Below the pieces are notes generated by a model. That model did no database searches. It had not been told where the DNA came from and saw only the letters and a list, made by a program, of their open reading frames with translations. Position numbers and translations under genes: made by a program. Below, piece by piece: positions 36,957 to 47,117 of a stretch of DNA of 64,000 bases. Each line of letters starts with the position of its first letter. Position 1 is the first letter of the stretch. Source of the DNA: Persicitalea sp963803495 (GTDB lineage: Bacteria > Bacteroidota > Bacteroidia > Cytophagales > Spirosomataceae). The stretch lies in NCBI GenBank assembly GCA_963803495.1, contig CAWDMP010000002.1, forward strand, positions 2,418,001 through 2,482,000, given 5' to 3'.

Positions 36957-38355
36957 CTAGATCTCTTTCAACTCCCCTACCATTTTCGTCAAAGTCGACT
37001 TCGCATCGCCAAACAGCATCAGGCAGTTGGGATAGCCGAAGAGTTCGTTTTCGATGCCCGCGTAGCCGACGCCCATCGAGCGCTTGCTGACGATGACGGT
37101 CCGGGCCTTGTCAGCGTTCAGAATCGGCATGCCGTAGATCGGGCTGGCCGGGTTGGTGCGGGCGGCGGGGTTCACGACGTCGTTGGCGCCCACGACGAGT
37201 ACCACGTCGGTGTTGCTGAAGTCGTCGTTGATTTCGTCCATTTCGATGAGCTTGTCGTAGGGCACACTCGACTCGGCCAGCAGCACGTTCATGTGGCCCG
37301 GCATCCGGCCCGCCACCGGGTGAATGGCAAAGCGGACATCGATGCCTTTTTTCTCCAAGAGATCCATCATCTCACGCACCACGTGTTGCGCCTGCGCCAC
37401 GGCCATGCCGTAGCCCGGCACCACGATCACCGACGAAGCCGAATCGAAAATCATCGCCGCTTCCTCTACGCCCACTTCTTTCACGACCATGTCGCTGCCG
37501 TCGCCACCTACCGCCGCGCCGCCACCCGAGGTAGCGCCGAAGCCACCGAGCAGCACGCTGACAAGGGAGCGGTTCATGGCTTTGCACATGATTTGGGTCA
37601 GGATAATCCCGGATGCACCTACCAAGGCGCCCGTCACGATGAGGACGCTATTGTTCAGTACAAACCCCGTAGTACAAGCCGCCATGCCGGAGTAGGAGTT
37701 GAGCAGCGAAATGACGACCGGCATGTCCGCGCCACCGATCGGGATCACGACCAGAATCCCCAGTACCAAAGCCACCGCGCCCATCACGAGCATGGCCGTG
37801 ACCGAACCAGTATTAATGGCCACCAGCACCCCGCAAGCCACGGCAACCAGCAGGAAAACGAGATTCAGCAAATGCTGACCCTTAAAAACGATGGCGTTGC
37901 CACTGACCTTCCCGCTCAGCTTGCCGTAGGCCGTCAGCGAACCCGTGAAGGTGATGCCGCCAATGAGCACCGAAAGCAGGATACTGATAATGGTTATGAG
38001 ATCGGTAGACAGTTCGGGTTGCTCTACGGCCCGCGTCCAGTAGTCCGAAAAAGCCACGAACAGCGAAGCCGCGCCACCGAAACCGTTGAAAGATGGCGAC
38101 CATCTCGGGCATTTGCGTCATCTCGACGCGACGCGCCCAGATCAGGCCAATGGCGCCACCGACGAACATGCAACTGAACGTCTCGACGGGCGTCAGCAGT
38201 TGCGAGTCGATCAGCGTGGCGACGACCGCCAGCAGCATCGCCACCGCCGACAGCGTGTTGCCCTGCCGCGCTTCCTGCGTTTTATTGAGTTTTTTAATGC
38301 CGACGATGAACAGAATCGTGGCGACGAGGTAGGTGAGTTGGATAGCTATGTTCAT
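36957..38355 (-). CDS. pntB: NAD(P) transhydrogenase subunit beta PntB, one frameshift
   Basis: About 465 residues. The membrane part (VATILFIVGIKKLN, about nine helices) passes protons. The C-terminal NADP(H)-binding domain contains VIVVPGYGMAVAQAQH, RFAIHPVAGRMPGHMNVLLAE and VVGANDVVNPAA. The frame shifts +1 near 38088-38091, after EMTQMPEMVAIF; correction gives NGFGGAASLFVAFSDYW, which is the conserved family sequence. Its first codon overlaps the upstream pntA2 stop (ATGA). The enzyme couples proton entry to NADPH formation from NADH. Confidence 0.92.
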
Positions 38356-38633
38356 TTCTTCTTTTTAAACATCTGTAACATACGGTCGGTGACGGCGTAG
38401 CCGCCTACGACGTTGATGGTCGCCAGCACGAGCGCGACCATACCCAGGTACTTGCTGATGTCGCCCTCGCGGACGCACAGAATGGCCCCGACGATGGTGA
38501 TGCCCGAAATGGCGTTGGAGCCCGACATCAGCGGTGTGTGCAGTGTGGGTGGTACTTTGGCGATCAACTCAAAGCCGCAATAACTAGCCAGGACGAGGAT
38601 GTAGAGGAGGAAAATGAAGTTTTCTATGGACAT
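38352..38633 (-). CDS. pntA2: NAD(P) transhydrogenase subunit alpha, membrane part
   Basis: A 93-residue membrane protein corresponding to the C-terminal membrane domain of E. coli PntA, encoded separately as in Rhodospirillum rubrum PntAB. It contains FIFLLYILVLASYCGFELI, KVPPTLHTPLMSGSNAISG and ATINVVGGYAVTDRML. ATG 38633 is preferred over an earlier in-frame start, because upstream codons are unlike the family. It overlaps pntB by 4 bp. Confidence 0.93.
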   Translation of the reverse strand: MSIENFIFLLYILVLASYCGFELIAKVPPTLHTPLMSGSNAISGITIVGAILCVREGDISKYLGMVALVLATINVVGGYAVTDRMLQMFKKKK

Positions 38634-38738
38634 GATGCTTGGGGAGTGTTGGGGGATGTTTGTTTTTAGAGTACCTGAGTTCCTAAGTGAAGAAACCATT
38701 TATAATTAAGCACTCAGGTACTTAGGTACTTCTTGTAC

Positions 38739-39902
38739 TTAGGTACTCCTTGAAAGAATTTCCTTCGTAAACCCATGCACTAATTCCCCGTTGTGGGTAA
38801 TCAGGCTGCCTTGGGTGATTTCTTCGTCCATTTCCCACTTAAAGCCTTCCTTGGTAGCGAGGTGGAGCAGGAGCGTCGAAATGTTTTTAGCGTAGAGTTC
38901 GCTGGCGTTGATGGGCAGGAGCGAGGGGATGTTGGCCTCACCGATGATCGTGACGCCGTGCTTGACGACGGTTTGACCGAATTCGCTGATTTCACAATTG
39001 CCGCCCGATTCGACGGCCATGTCTACGATCACGGAGCCCGTTTTCATGCTTTTGACCATGTCTTCAGTGATGAGGACGGGCGCTTTTTTACCAATAACGA
39101 GGGCCGTAGTGATGGCGATGTCGGCTTCCTTAATGCGGTCTTTGATGAGCGCTTTCTGTTTTTCGAGGTAGTCGGCCGAGACCTCCTTGGCGTAGCCTCC
39201 TTCGGTCTGGACGCCCTCGGCTTCCACTTGCAGAAAGCGCCCGCCCAGCGACTCGACTTGTTCCTTGGTTTCGGCGCGTACGTCGGTCGCTTCCACCACT
39301 GCGCCGAGGCGCTTGGCGGTGGCGATGGCCTGCAAACCCGCGACGCCGACGCCAAACACAAGTACCCGTGCGGGCGTGATGGTACCGGCGGCAGTCATCA
39401 GCAACGGAAATATCTTGCCGAGTTCGTTGGCTCCCATGATGACGGCCTTGTAGCCCGCCAGGTTGGCCTGCGAGCTGAGCGCGTCCATTTTCTGGGCCCG
39501 CGAGATGCGCGGCACGGCGTCCATCGAGAAGGCGGTGATTTTCTTTTTGTTCAAAGCCGCCACGACCTCCGGGACAGTGTAGGCGTAGAGGTAGGAGAGG
39601 ATGATCGAGCCGTCCTTCATCGCGGCTACGTCTTCCTCGGTGGGGGCGTTGACTTTCAGGATGACGTCGGAGGAGGCAAAAGCGGCGACGGCAGTAGGTA
39701 CGATGTTCGCCCCGGCTTCGCGGTACTTCTCGTCCGAAAAGTAGGAGGCTTCGCCCGCTCCGGCTTCGATGGTACAGTTGAATCCGGCTTTTAGCAGTGA
39801 TTTTACAACGTCAGGCGTGAGGGCGACGCGCCGCTCGAAGGGTTTTGTTTCTTTGGGAACGGCTATTCTCAAGGCGTGAGGCGGGGGTTTGGTAAACGAC
39901 AA
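38739..39902 (-). CDS. pntA1: NAD(P) transhydrogenase subunit alpha, NAD-binding part
   Basis: A 387-residue soluble NAD(H)-binding subunit. Family marks are PKETKPFERRVALTPDVV, SMDAVPRISRAQKMDALSS, NLAGYKAVIMGAN, the nucleotide fold RVLVFGVGVAGLQAIATAKRL and the RAETKEQVESLGG loop. It is followed after 105 bp by pntA2 and then pntB. The intergenic gap contains a triple ACTTAGGTACT-like repeat. The three-part gene order is a common bacterial arrangement. Confidence 0.95.
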   Translation of the reverse strand: MSFTKPPPHALRIAVPKETKPFERRVALTPDVVKSLLKAGFNCTIEAGAGEASYFSDEKYREAGANIVPTAVAAFASSDVILKVNAPTEEDVAAMKDGSIILSYLYAYTVPEVVAALNKKKITAFSMDAVPRISRAQKMDALSSQANLAGYKAVIMGANELGKIFPLLMTAAGTITPARVLVFGVGVAGLQAIATAKRLGAVVEATDVRAETKEQVESLGGRFLQVEAEGVQTEGGYAKEVSADYLEKQKALIKDRIKEADIAITTALVIGKKAPVLITEDMVKSMKTGSVIVDMAVESGGNCEISEFGQTVVKHGVTIIGEANIPSLLPINASELYAKNISTLLLHLATKEGFKWEMDEEITQGSLITHNGELVHGFTKEILSRST

Positions 39903-39993
39903 TAGACTTTAAGACGACAAAAACGAGCCGATCCTACTGACGGGAAGGCGTATATTTTAATTAAAAATGGCGGATTAGAGCGAGAAAAGCACC

Positions 39994-40431
39994 CTATCGG
40001 CTTTTGATAAATACCACATCACAGGCGTTGTTAGGGCAGGGAAGAAGCGTAAGCGAGTCGGCACGAAGCGTGAAATCCTGGTAAAATGCGGCGTAGATGT
40101 TGCCCGGCAGAAAGCCAATCCGTTGCCGTCCGCGCGTGGTGTCGATTTTGTAGGCCTCGGCGCTGCGGTAGTAACTGGTTTCCAGGCCCGCTGAGCTAAA
40201 ACTACCGTCTGTTTCGAAAGTAATCGTTTGGACGGGCGTAGCGGCGATTTTGTTGATTTGAAGCGTCGTGTCCGTGCTGACGGTACGCTGCACCAGCCGC
40301 CAGGTACCCACCAGCGGCGGGTAGCCGATGCCGACGGACTTTTCTTCGGTGCAGCCCGTCAAGAACCAGCCCAGGATTAGGATGACCAGACCGGCGATGA
40401 GGTTTTTTAGTACAGATCTACTGCGTAACAT
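39994..40431 (-). CDS. Small lipoprotein, lipocalin-like
   Basis: A 145-residue protein with a lipoprotein leader (LIAGLVILILGWFLTGC) starting at ATG 40431. The mature part has the pattern LVGTWRLVQR followed by strands ITFETDGSFSS and AAFYQDFTLRADSLTLLPC, similar to lipocalin-like DUFs of Bacteroidota. Function unknown. The frame is open upstream to 40593, but the leader fixes this start. Confidence 0.72.
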   Translation of the reverse strand: MLRSRSVLKNLIAGLVILILGWFLTGCTEEKSVGIGYPPLVGTWRLVQRTVSTDTTLQINKIAATPVQTITFETDGSFSSAGLETSYYRSAEAYKIDTTRGRQRIGFLPGNIYAAFYQDFTLRADSLTLLPCPNNACDVVFIKSR

Positions 40432-40585
40432 GGCGCGCGCATTTGGGGAAGAATCTGACGAATATAGGCGATATTCTGCCAAAATTTCAAGTCGTTGTTT
40501 CAATTCGTTCCAACCTTTCGCCCCGAAGGTACTCTTGTGCAGTGTACCGACTGTATTTTTGAAACTCATAAAACTGAGCAAAACT

Positions 40586-41034
40586 ATGAACAAAATAGCG
40601 CCTTTTTTACTCGTGACTCCTGTTTTTGGGTTGTAAGAAAGAATAAGGATCCCGACCCATTACTGGTTATTGAAGGATATCGTCGGGAAAATGGCGACTG
40701 GTCGCTACGGAATATACCCAGGACGGCAAATTGATACGGAAAGAGCCCACTGCCGAAACCTACCTGACCTTCCGGTTCGACGGTGTGATACTTGACGGCG
40801 ACGGATTACCCGAATGTTGCACGCCCGACTCGCTCGTCGTGAATGGTAACCCGTTCAGGATAAAACCGAAAGCCGCCGTACCCTTCAAAGCAAAGATGTG
40901 CTTTGATCTTCTGTGGTGTTCCCGACTTCATAGACATAGTGCAGGAAGGTGACTCGTTGGTCGTGAAAATGGGGCAATTATCGACAATTCTACGTGCGGC
41001 AGTAGACCCCGCCCATACCCCAACTATGTACTAG
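40586..41034 (+). pseudogene. Remnant of a small lipoprotein gene with several frame changes
   Basis: Pieces of one lipoprotein can be read in different frames: MNKIAPFLLVTPVF then FLGCKKE (a lipobox in another frame), DPDPLLVIEGYRRENGDW, then YTQDGKLIRKEPTAETY and FRFDGVILDGDGLPECC, and finally VPDFIDIVQEGDSLVVKMGQ ending at 41034. At least four frame changes are needed, so this is a decayed gene rather than a sequencing slip. The region borders the ISAs1 insertion. Confidence 0.6.
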
Positions 41035-41208
41035 ATAAGGTTCTATAACGTTTCTAGAAATTGCGACGATAAAAGTGACTTTCAAATTCTCTAAAATTAA
41101 AGACCCGATAGATTATTTTTATAAATATGCTTATTTATAAAAATAATCTATATAAAAAATGAAAAAATTTAACCTTGTTAAACCCTTTTTTACTAACATA
41201 CTGTCTAA

Positions 41209-42447
41209 CAGGGCTTTCTTATAAAACCAGTTGCTGAGTCATAAACTGGATCAAGATATTGAAATTATCGGCAAGACTCATCGATTTGAGCGGCCATATT
41301 CTTAGGCTTGATTCGTTTCAACAGGTTGACTGTCAGCGTTCGCAAGCTGCTTATCAGCCTACTGACCGCTTGGGTTTTGGTTCTTAAACTGTCCTCCGCC
41401 AGCGTCACGTCCCTGTAGTGGTGGGTCACCTCGACGAGCCAGTGCCGACGGATTGCGTCGAAAAGTTCATCGGCTTCTGCCTGACTGTCGGGGCGTGCGT
41501 TGCTGACGTAGTAACACGTTTCTTGGCTGATGTGGCTGCCGTTCAGGCTTTTGCGGACGCGGCTTACCTCGATGCAAACGCCCATCCCGGCCTTACGCCA
41601 CCGAGCTGCCAGCGCGTCAGTATCCAGGTTGTAACAGGCGTAGGTGCGCTGGTCAAGGCGTCCGTGACCGCGTTGCTGCTCGTCGGTTCGCTCGTAGGAT
41701 GCCTTCCTGGTCAGGCTGTTGCATATGCAGTACCTGTACAGGTGGGCTTGGTTTGACTTGAGGCTGATCAGGTACACTCCTTCGGCTTCGTGGATGGCCT
41801 TAGTCGCCTTCGGCGTCAGATGCAGGGCGTCCAGAGTGATCTTTTGGCTACACAAGCCCCTGTCTGTCAGCAGTTGCAGAACGGCTGGCCGCTCGCTTTC
41901 CTTATCGCCATTGTAGTAGGCCTGGCCCACAATCTGCCCCGAATCGTGGGCCAGAGCCGAGACGCACGCCTCGCCCCGTTTGTGGCCCGTCAAAATGCTG
42001 CCCCGCAGTTCCTTGCCGTCGAAAGTGAACCAGCGCTTGGCCTCCTCGCTCAGAACCAACCCGAACCAATCGAAGAGCAGCCGCGCGAATGTCGCGCCAT
42101 CGACCTGGGCAAGCAGCAGCGGCAGTTGGGCGCGGGAAATCGCCTTTTCGGGCCTGAACTGAACCGCCTCACAGAGTGCCTCAAAATGGTTGACCATGTG
42201 CCGATGCAGACCGGAGAGCTTGCCATCTCTGCCGCTGAACATAGCCAGGGTTGAGCCTGTGATAACGAATGCCATATCGTGTTTTAATCCCCGGTTGTCA
42301 CGCCCATCCAGGCAGGGTGTTTGCCGAAGTAGTTCGAAAAAAGTCGTAGTTTTAGCCGGGCTTGGCGAAGTAGTCATGTTTTTGTAGTCTAGTTAACCAC
42401 AAAGATAGGCTAACTAAGCCTTGCCCATTTTTTATAAGAAAGCCCTG
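41209..42447. mobile_element. ISAs1-family insertion sequence, complete
   Basis: A 1239-bp element with perfect 18-bp terminal inverted repeats (CAGGGCTTTCTTATAAAA at 41209-41226, its complement at 42430-42447). The 10-bp direct repeat TACTGTCTAA flanks it on both sides (41199-41208 and 42448-42457), the target duplication made on insertion. It carries one intact transposase gene on the minus strand. Both intact ends and the exact duplication indicate a fairly recent insertion. Confidence 0.95.
41265..42377 (-). CDS. ISAs1-family transposase
   Basis: A 370-residue DDE transposase. Visible marks: the N-terminal D-x-R-D-x-RG-type opening (CLDGRDNRGLKHD), FDGKELRGSI (first acidic block), ITLDALHLTPKATKAI, YLISLKSNQ and the C-terminal HWLVEVTHHYRDVTLAEDSLR. 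It is full length and uninterrupted, so the element may be able to move. Confidence 0.93.
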   Translation of the reverse strand: MTTSPSPAKTTTFFELLRQTPCLDGRDNRGLKHDMAFVITGSTLAMFSGRDGKLSGLHRHMVNHFEALCEAVQFRPEKAISRAQLPLLLAQVDGATFARLLFDWFGLVLSEEAKRWFTFDGKELRGSILTGHKRGEACVSALAHDSGQIVGQAYYNGDKESERPAVLQLLTDRGLCSQKITLDALHLTPKATKAIHEAEGVYLISLKSNQAHLYRYCICNSLTRKASYERTDEQQRGHGRLDQRTYACYNLDTDALAARWRKAGMGVCIEVSRVRKSLNGSHISQETCYYVSNARPDSQAEADELFDAIRRHWLVEVTHHYRDVTLAEDSLRTKTQAVSRLISSLRTLTVNLLKRIKPKNMAAQIDESCR

Positions 42448-42521
42448 TACTGTCTAATTAATATTTCTGGCAAATAAAGGTACTATATCAAGTGCTTATA
42501 TAACTTTACAAAGTGATCAAA

Positions 42522-42914
42522 ATGATAAATTTTCAAAGGAATATTATTACTGTACGCATGATCCTGCTATCAGTAGCCTTGCTATCAGGAATAGTTAACT
42601 GCCGAGATTCCCATCCCTTACCTAAGAATTTTCCTCTGTGTGATCAAGAGATATTACGGAGCAGAATTTCTGAAAATATTAAAAATGCAGACGGTGTAGT
42701 TGAGCTATATGAAAATGTAAACGGTCAATTTATAGACACATTATATTTTATAAGAAGGCCACGCAGTATAACTAATCTTGCTGCTTGTGATCTCCCTGAA
42801 TCTTTTAAGAAAGATGGCTTGCAAATTAAGTTCTCTGGAAAAGTTTACAGTTCTGACGAAGGTTTTAGCCTTTGGCTTCCCATTGTATTAACAAAAATTA
42901 GTTTATCAAATTAA
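42522..42914 (+). CDS. AT-rich hypothetical lipoprotein
   Basis: A 130-residue protein with a lipoprotein leader (MILLSVALLSGIVNC). The mature part (CDQEILRSRISENIKNADGV, GFSLWLPIVLTKI) matches nothing recognised. Base composition is clearly lower in GC than the flanking genes, suggesting acquisition. It lies 65 bp right of the ISAs1 duplication, so the IS sits in its upstream region. Confidence 0.55.
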   Translation: MINFQRNIITVRMILLSVALLSGIVNCRDSHPLPKNFPLCDQEILRSRISENIKNADGVVELYENVNGQFIDTLYFIRRPRSITNLAACDLPESFKKDGLQIKFSGKVYSSDEGFSLWLPIVLTKISLSN

Positions 42915-43025
42915 CTCGATTTATAGTAACTTTACCTACTTAGAAAAAGCATTCAACGCGTGCTTTTGTCGCGCGTTTTGACCAAATTGGCGTTTACACC
43001 AACCCAGCCCATCTTCGTGATAAAA

Positions 43026-43631
43026 ATGATAACCACCCTGTTATCTGGGGCTGGTACTACTTCAAGAGCAGGTCAGGCGCAGGCCATGGTTTACGATATC
43101 CTGCTGGCCAATCGCCCGGTGGGTGAGCTCACCATTACACCCTCGCAGCAGAAGGACGGCGGCAACCACTTTAAAGTCAGGGGTGCCATCGACACCTTCA
43201 TGTACAAAGTAGTGTACCTGAGCGAAAACCGCTACGAAAACGGCGTACTGAAAGCTTCCATGTCGAGCCAGGAAGTGAACGGGAAGCTGAAAGAAATGAC
43301 CAACACCGTCCGCACGAACGACCGCTACCGGGTCACGATTGCCGAAGGTACTGCCGAGGCTAAAGAAGTGACTCAGGTCGCCCATCCCATCGACTACACC
43401 GTGACGAGCCTCTACTATCAGGAGCCCGTGAACCGGAAGTCGATCTACTCCGATCGCTACGGTGAAATGTGCGCGGTGCAGAAAGTCGCCGCCGGCACCT
43501 ACGACGTGGTGATGCCGGATGGCAAAAAGACGCGCTATACCTACGTACAGGGACGGTGTCACGAAGTCACTTCCCATATTGCGGGCCTCAACCTCATCTT
43601 CCGAATCCGGCCGGGTAGCGCGGTACGATGA
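43026..43631 (+). CDS. DUF6134 family protein
   Basis: About 201 residues. The conserved part starts at MVYDILLANRPVGELTI and includes HPIDYTVTSLYYQEPVNRKSIYSDRYGEMC, VMPDGKKTRYTY and a final GLNLIFRI. This fits the DUF6134 family, small secreted proteins of unknown function. The N-terminus is unclear: ATG 43026 yields a leader-like but weakly hydrophobic segment ending AQA, and sequence just before it reads well in another frame. The 5' end may be damaged. Confidence 0.7.
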   Translation: MITTLLSGAGTTSRAGQAQAMVYDILLANRPVGELTITPSQQKDGGNHFKVRGAIDTFMYKVVYLSENRYENGVLKASMSSQEVNGKLKEMTNTVRTNDRYRVTIAEGTAEAKEVTQVAHPIDYTVTSLYYQEPVNRKSIYSDRYGEMCAVQKVAAGTYDVVMPDGKKTRYTYVQGRCHEVTSHIAGLNLIFRIRPGSAVR

Positions 43632-43700
43632 GGAGATGAAAGCCCTCTCCGTCCTTATATTGTAAGCCGACTCTGCTCTTTTTATCCAAACCCGCGCATT

Positions 43701-44868
43701 ATGGTACTACTATTCCTGCTGACACTCACTTCCTTATTCGCTCCTGCTCCAAAGACGCTGGTCCTGGATGGATATCTACTGGCGCAAAACGCTCAGGCCA
43801 TCAGCGCGAAAAGCGACCCCGCCAAGGTGCAAGCACTCACTGAGCTCGTCCAGAAAGCCGAGACGCTTTTGCAACGGAACCGGGTGTACTCGGTGACGCA
43901 AAAGTCCGAAACACCCCCCAGCGGCGACAAGCACGACTACATGAGCCAGGGACCGTATTGGTGGCCCGATCCTGCCAAATCCGACGGCAAGCCTTACATC
44001 AGAAGGGACGGGCAGCGGAATCCTGAGATCAACGACCTCACCGACCACGACCAGATGCGCGACATGATGGGCGATGTGGAGCTGCTGTCTTTGGCCTACC
44101 ACTTCACCCAAAAAGGAGAAGTACGCACAATTTGCCGCCCGAATACTTCATACCTGGTTCCTGGACGAAGCGACCAAAATGAACCCCCACCTCAACTACG
44201 GTCAGCGTATTCCGGGCCGGACCGAAGGGCGCGGCATCGGGATTATCGACAGCCGGGCGATGTACCTGGTCATCGACGCGGCCATTATTTTGCAAGATTC
44301 CAAAAGCTGGACGGCCCAAGACCACGCCGCCCTGAAAAGCTGGTTCTCGGATTACCTGACCTGGCTGACCGAAAGTCCCATCGGCCTCGACGAAGCCGAC
44401 CAGCACAACAACCACGGTACCTATTACGATGTGCAGGTAGTGGCGGCGGCCCTGTTTTGCGGCCGTGACGAACTGGCCCGAAAGCAGCTCGCCGTGTCCA
44501 AAACCCGCCTCGCCAGCCAATTGGAGACCGACGGCAGTCAGCCGCACGAGCTTTCCCGAACCCTGTCCTGGAACTACACCAACATGAACCTCTACGGCTT
44601 CATGCTATTGGCGCGGCTGGCCGAGCAGGTCGACGTCGATCTGTGGAACTACGAAACGGCCGACGGCAAGGGGATTCGCCACGCCATCGACTGGCTGGTA
44701 CCCTACGCCAAAAATGAAAAGGAATGGACTCATCAGCAGATCAAAGACCGAACCTACGGCACCACAAGCACGATCTTCGCACTCGCATCCCGGAAGTACA
44801 AGGGTACCGACTACGCAACGGTAACGAGCCAGATAGCGCCAGACTATCTGGCGCTATTGACTTACTGA
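43701..44868 (+). CDS. Alginate-lyase-domain polysaccharide lyase, one frameshift
   Basis: About 388 residues with a signal peptide (VLLFLLTLTSLFAPA). It shows YMSQGPYWWPDPAKSDGKPY, TEGRGIGIIDSRAMY, DQHNNHGTYYDVQV (conserved NNH) and TLSWNYTNMNLYG, typical of the alginate_lyase alpha/alpha-barrel (PL5/PL38-like proteins). The frame shifts +1 near 44115; correction gives HFTQKEKYAQFAARIL. It would cut uronate-containing polysaccharides in the periplasm. The BNR gene begins just after, with a possible TGATG overlap. Confidence 0.85.
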
Positions 44869-44903
44869 TGGTACCAGATAAACAGTACCTTAAACCCTAT
44901 TTC

Positions 44904-46311
44904 ATGAAAGCATTTTTGGCAGGTACCCTGCTTCTCATTTCGGTCCAGTGGGCTTTTTCCCAAGGAGCCGAAGCCCAGCCCAGCCGTAACAACCAGAAAA
45001 TCGACGGCTACCGGGGGATCTGGTTTACGCTGGGCCAGTTCTCCGAGTACGGCGACAAGTACTCGGGCGGCTTGGGTACCTACACCGCCAAACACGCGCC
45101 GCTGGCCATCTACGCCCCCAAAGTGAACAAGACTTTCTTTGTGTACGGAGGTACTACCGGCACGCAGGATCGCTACCTGCTTTGCATGATCGGCAGCTAC
45201 GACCACAAGAAAAAGCAGGTGTCCCGCCCCACGGTGGTCTACGACAAGCAAGGCGTGGATGACCCGCACGACAACCCCAGCCTGGCGCTCGACGATCAGG
45301 GATACCTTTGGGTATTCGTCAGCGGCCGAGGCAATGGTCGTCCCGGCTTCAAGTACCGGAGCAAGCAGCCTTACAGCATCGACGGTTTCGAGCAAATCAC
45401 CCAGGAAACCATGACCTACCCCCAGCCCAGGTACATTCCGGGCAAGGGTTTTCTGAACCTATTCACGAAGTACACCGGCATGCGTGAGCTTTATTTCGAA
45501 ACAAGTCCCGACGGCGTCACCTGGACCGAAGACCGGAAGCTAGCGGGCATCAAGCGCCCCGAAGACAAAAACGCGGGACACTACCAAATCAGCGGCCAGT
45601 TGGGCGACAAAGTGGTGACCTTCTTCAACTGGCACCCTAACGGCAATGTCGATCAGCGGACAAACCTGCACTACCTGCAAACCACCGATATGGGCAAAAC
45701 CTGGACTACCGCCTATGGCAAGGAAGTACCCGTCCCGGTGACGGAGATGAACTCACCCACGCTGGTGAAGGAATTTTTCAGCCAGGGGCAAAACGTGTAT
45801 CGTGAAAGATGTGGACTTCGATAAAAACGGGTACCCAATCGCCTTGTACCTTTCTGGTCCCGGCCACGAGCCCGGCCCCAAAAGCGGCTTGCGACAGTGG
45901 GCGGTCACGCACTGGAACGGCTTGGACTGGGAGCACCACCCCGTCACAACATCCGACCATAACTACGACATGGGAAGCCTGTTCGTGAACGGCGACGAAT
46001 GGATGGTCGTGGCCCCGACCGAAAACACACCCCAGCCTTGGGGCGGCGGTGGCGAAGTGGTGCAATGGAAAAGTACCGACCAGGGCAAAACCTGGACGCG
46101 CGCCAGGCAAATCACCCACAACAGCCCGCGCAACCACAACTACGTACGGAAAGTGGTAGGCGGTCAAGATCCGTTCTACTACTTCTGGGCCGATGGTGAT
46201 CCGGGTAAGTTGAGCCCGTCGCACCTCTACTTCGGCGACAGCCAGGGTACCGTGTGGGATTTGCCTTATACCATGCCCAAGGCCACGGCGCGTCCGGCAA
46301 AGCGGAAGTAG
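44904..46311 (+). CDS. BNR-repeat secreted protein, one frameshift
   Basis: About 468 residues with a signal peptide (MKAFLAGTLLLISVQWAFS). The mature chain reads NNQKIDGYRGIWFTLGQ, HDNPSLALDDQGYLWVFVSG and several SxDxGxTW-type BNR turns (SPDGVTW, TDMGKTWTT, TDQGKTWTRARQ), a sialidase-like propeller of the BNR_4 family. Shift of +1 at 45801; corrected reading NVYVKDVDFDKNGYPIALY. An alternative ATG at 44868 overlaps the stop of the lyase gene, so the two are likely one operon acting on the same glycan. Confidence 0.85.
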
Positions 46312-46365
46312 CGTGAGGTAAGTTTTGCTGGTGCGGTAGTTCGATGCTACTAAGCATCCAGGTAC

Positions 46366-47049
46366 CTATGCCTCCCAGAATGCCAGCAGGGCTTTGGCGG
46401 TGGGTCCAGAAGATAGCGGGTTTTGACCTGTAATCAGTAAGCCATCTACCTCGGTATGCGAAATAAAGGGGACTAGGCCGGTGCGATAGTCGGCCCCCAA
46501 CTCCTTCAAGCGGTCTTCCAGGGTATAAGGAATGTTGTCCGACTTTAGGGCCAACTTTTCTTCGGTGTTGGAAAAACCCGTTACTGTTTTTCCTTTCAAA
46601 ATAGAAGGATCGAGCTCCGCTGCCTTGATCAGGGCTGCCGGTCCGTGGCATACCGACGCTACGGGTTTATCAGCGCGCAAAAAGTCCAGGATCAGTTGCC
46701 CGCTTTTGTGATCCGATGCCAAATCGAAGATAGGTCCGTGGCCACCCGGATAAAACACCGCGTCGTAGTCGGCAGCAGCGACATCTTCCAGTTTGAGCGT
46801 GTTTTGCAACGCTTTTTGCGCCACGGGGTCGTCTTGGTACCGCCGATTGGAACCCGTGACATTCTCGGTCATTTCGCTCGTGGGGTCGATGGGCGGCATA
46901 CCACCCTTAGGGCTCGACAGCGTCACCTGATGTCCTTTGTCGATGAATTCATAGTAGGGATCGGTGAATTCTCCGATCCACAAGCCGGTGGTGCTGTCGG
47001 TGTTCTCAAGTGCTTCGTGAGAAGTCACGACCATCAGTATCTTTTTCAT
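46366..47049 (-). CDS. DJ-1/PfpI family protein (Hsp31/glyoxalase III-like)
   Basis: A 227-residue protein with the nucleophile elbow ASVCHGPAAL (Cys near residue 135), the acidic partner in EFTDPYYEF, and AVFYPGGHGPIFDL. This is the class-I glutamine-amidotransferase-like fold of Hsp31/YhbO-type proteins, which detoxify methylglyoxal or act as chaperones. Convergent with the BNR gene. Confidence 0.9.
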   Translation of the reverse strand: MKKILMVVTSHEALENTDSTTGLWIGEFTDPYYEFIDKGHQVTLSSPKGGMPPIDPTSEMTENVTGSNRRYQDDPVAQKALQNTLKLEDVAAADYDAVFYPGGHGPIFDLASDHKSGQLILDFLRADKPVASVCHGPAALIKAAELDPSILKGKTVTGFSNTEEKLALKSDNIPYTLEDRLKELGADYRTGLVPFISHTEVDGLLITGQNPLSSGPTAKALLAFWEA

Positions 47050-47117
47050 AATGCTTTTTTGTGTTGCTTGACTAGTTGAACTGAAAAACTAACTGGTTGA
47101 CGGTGGACTATGTTTTT

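Noticed and set aside
36894..38177. A 427-codon plus-strand frame across pntB.
   Set aside because: His/Arg-rich antisense shadow; the minus strand encodes the transhydrogenase.
38640..38760. ACTTAGGTACT-type triple repeat between pntA1 and pntA2, considered as a CRISPR or regulatory array.
   Set aside because: Units are too short and irregular, with no spacers of constant length.
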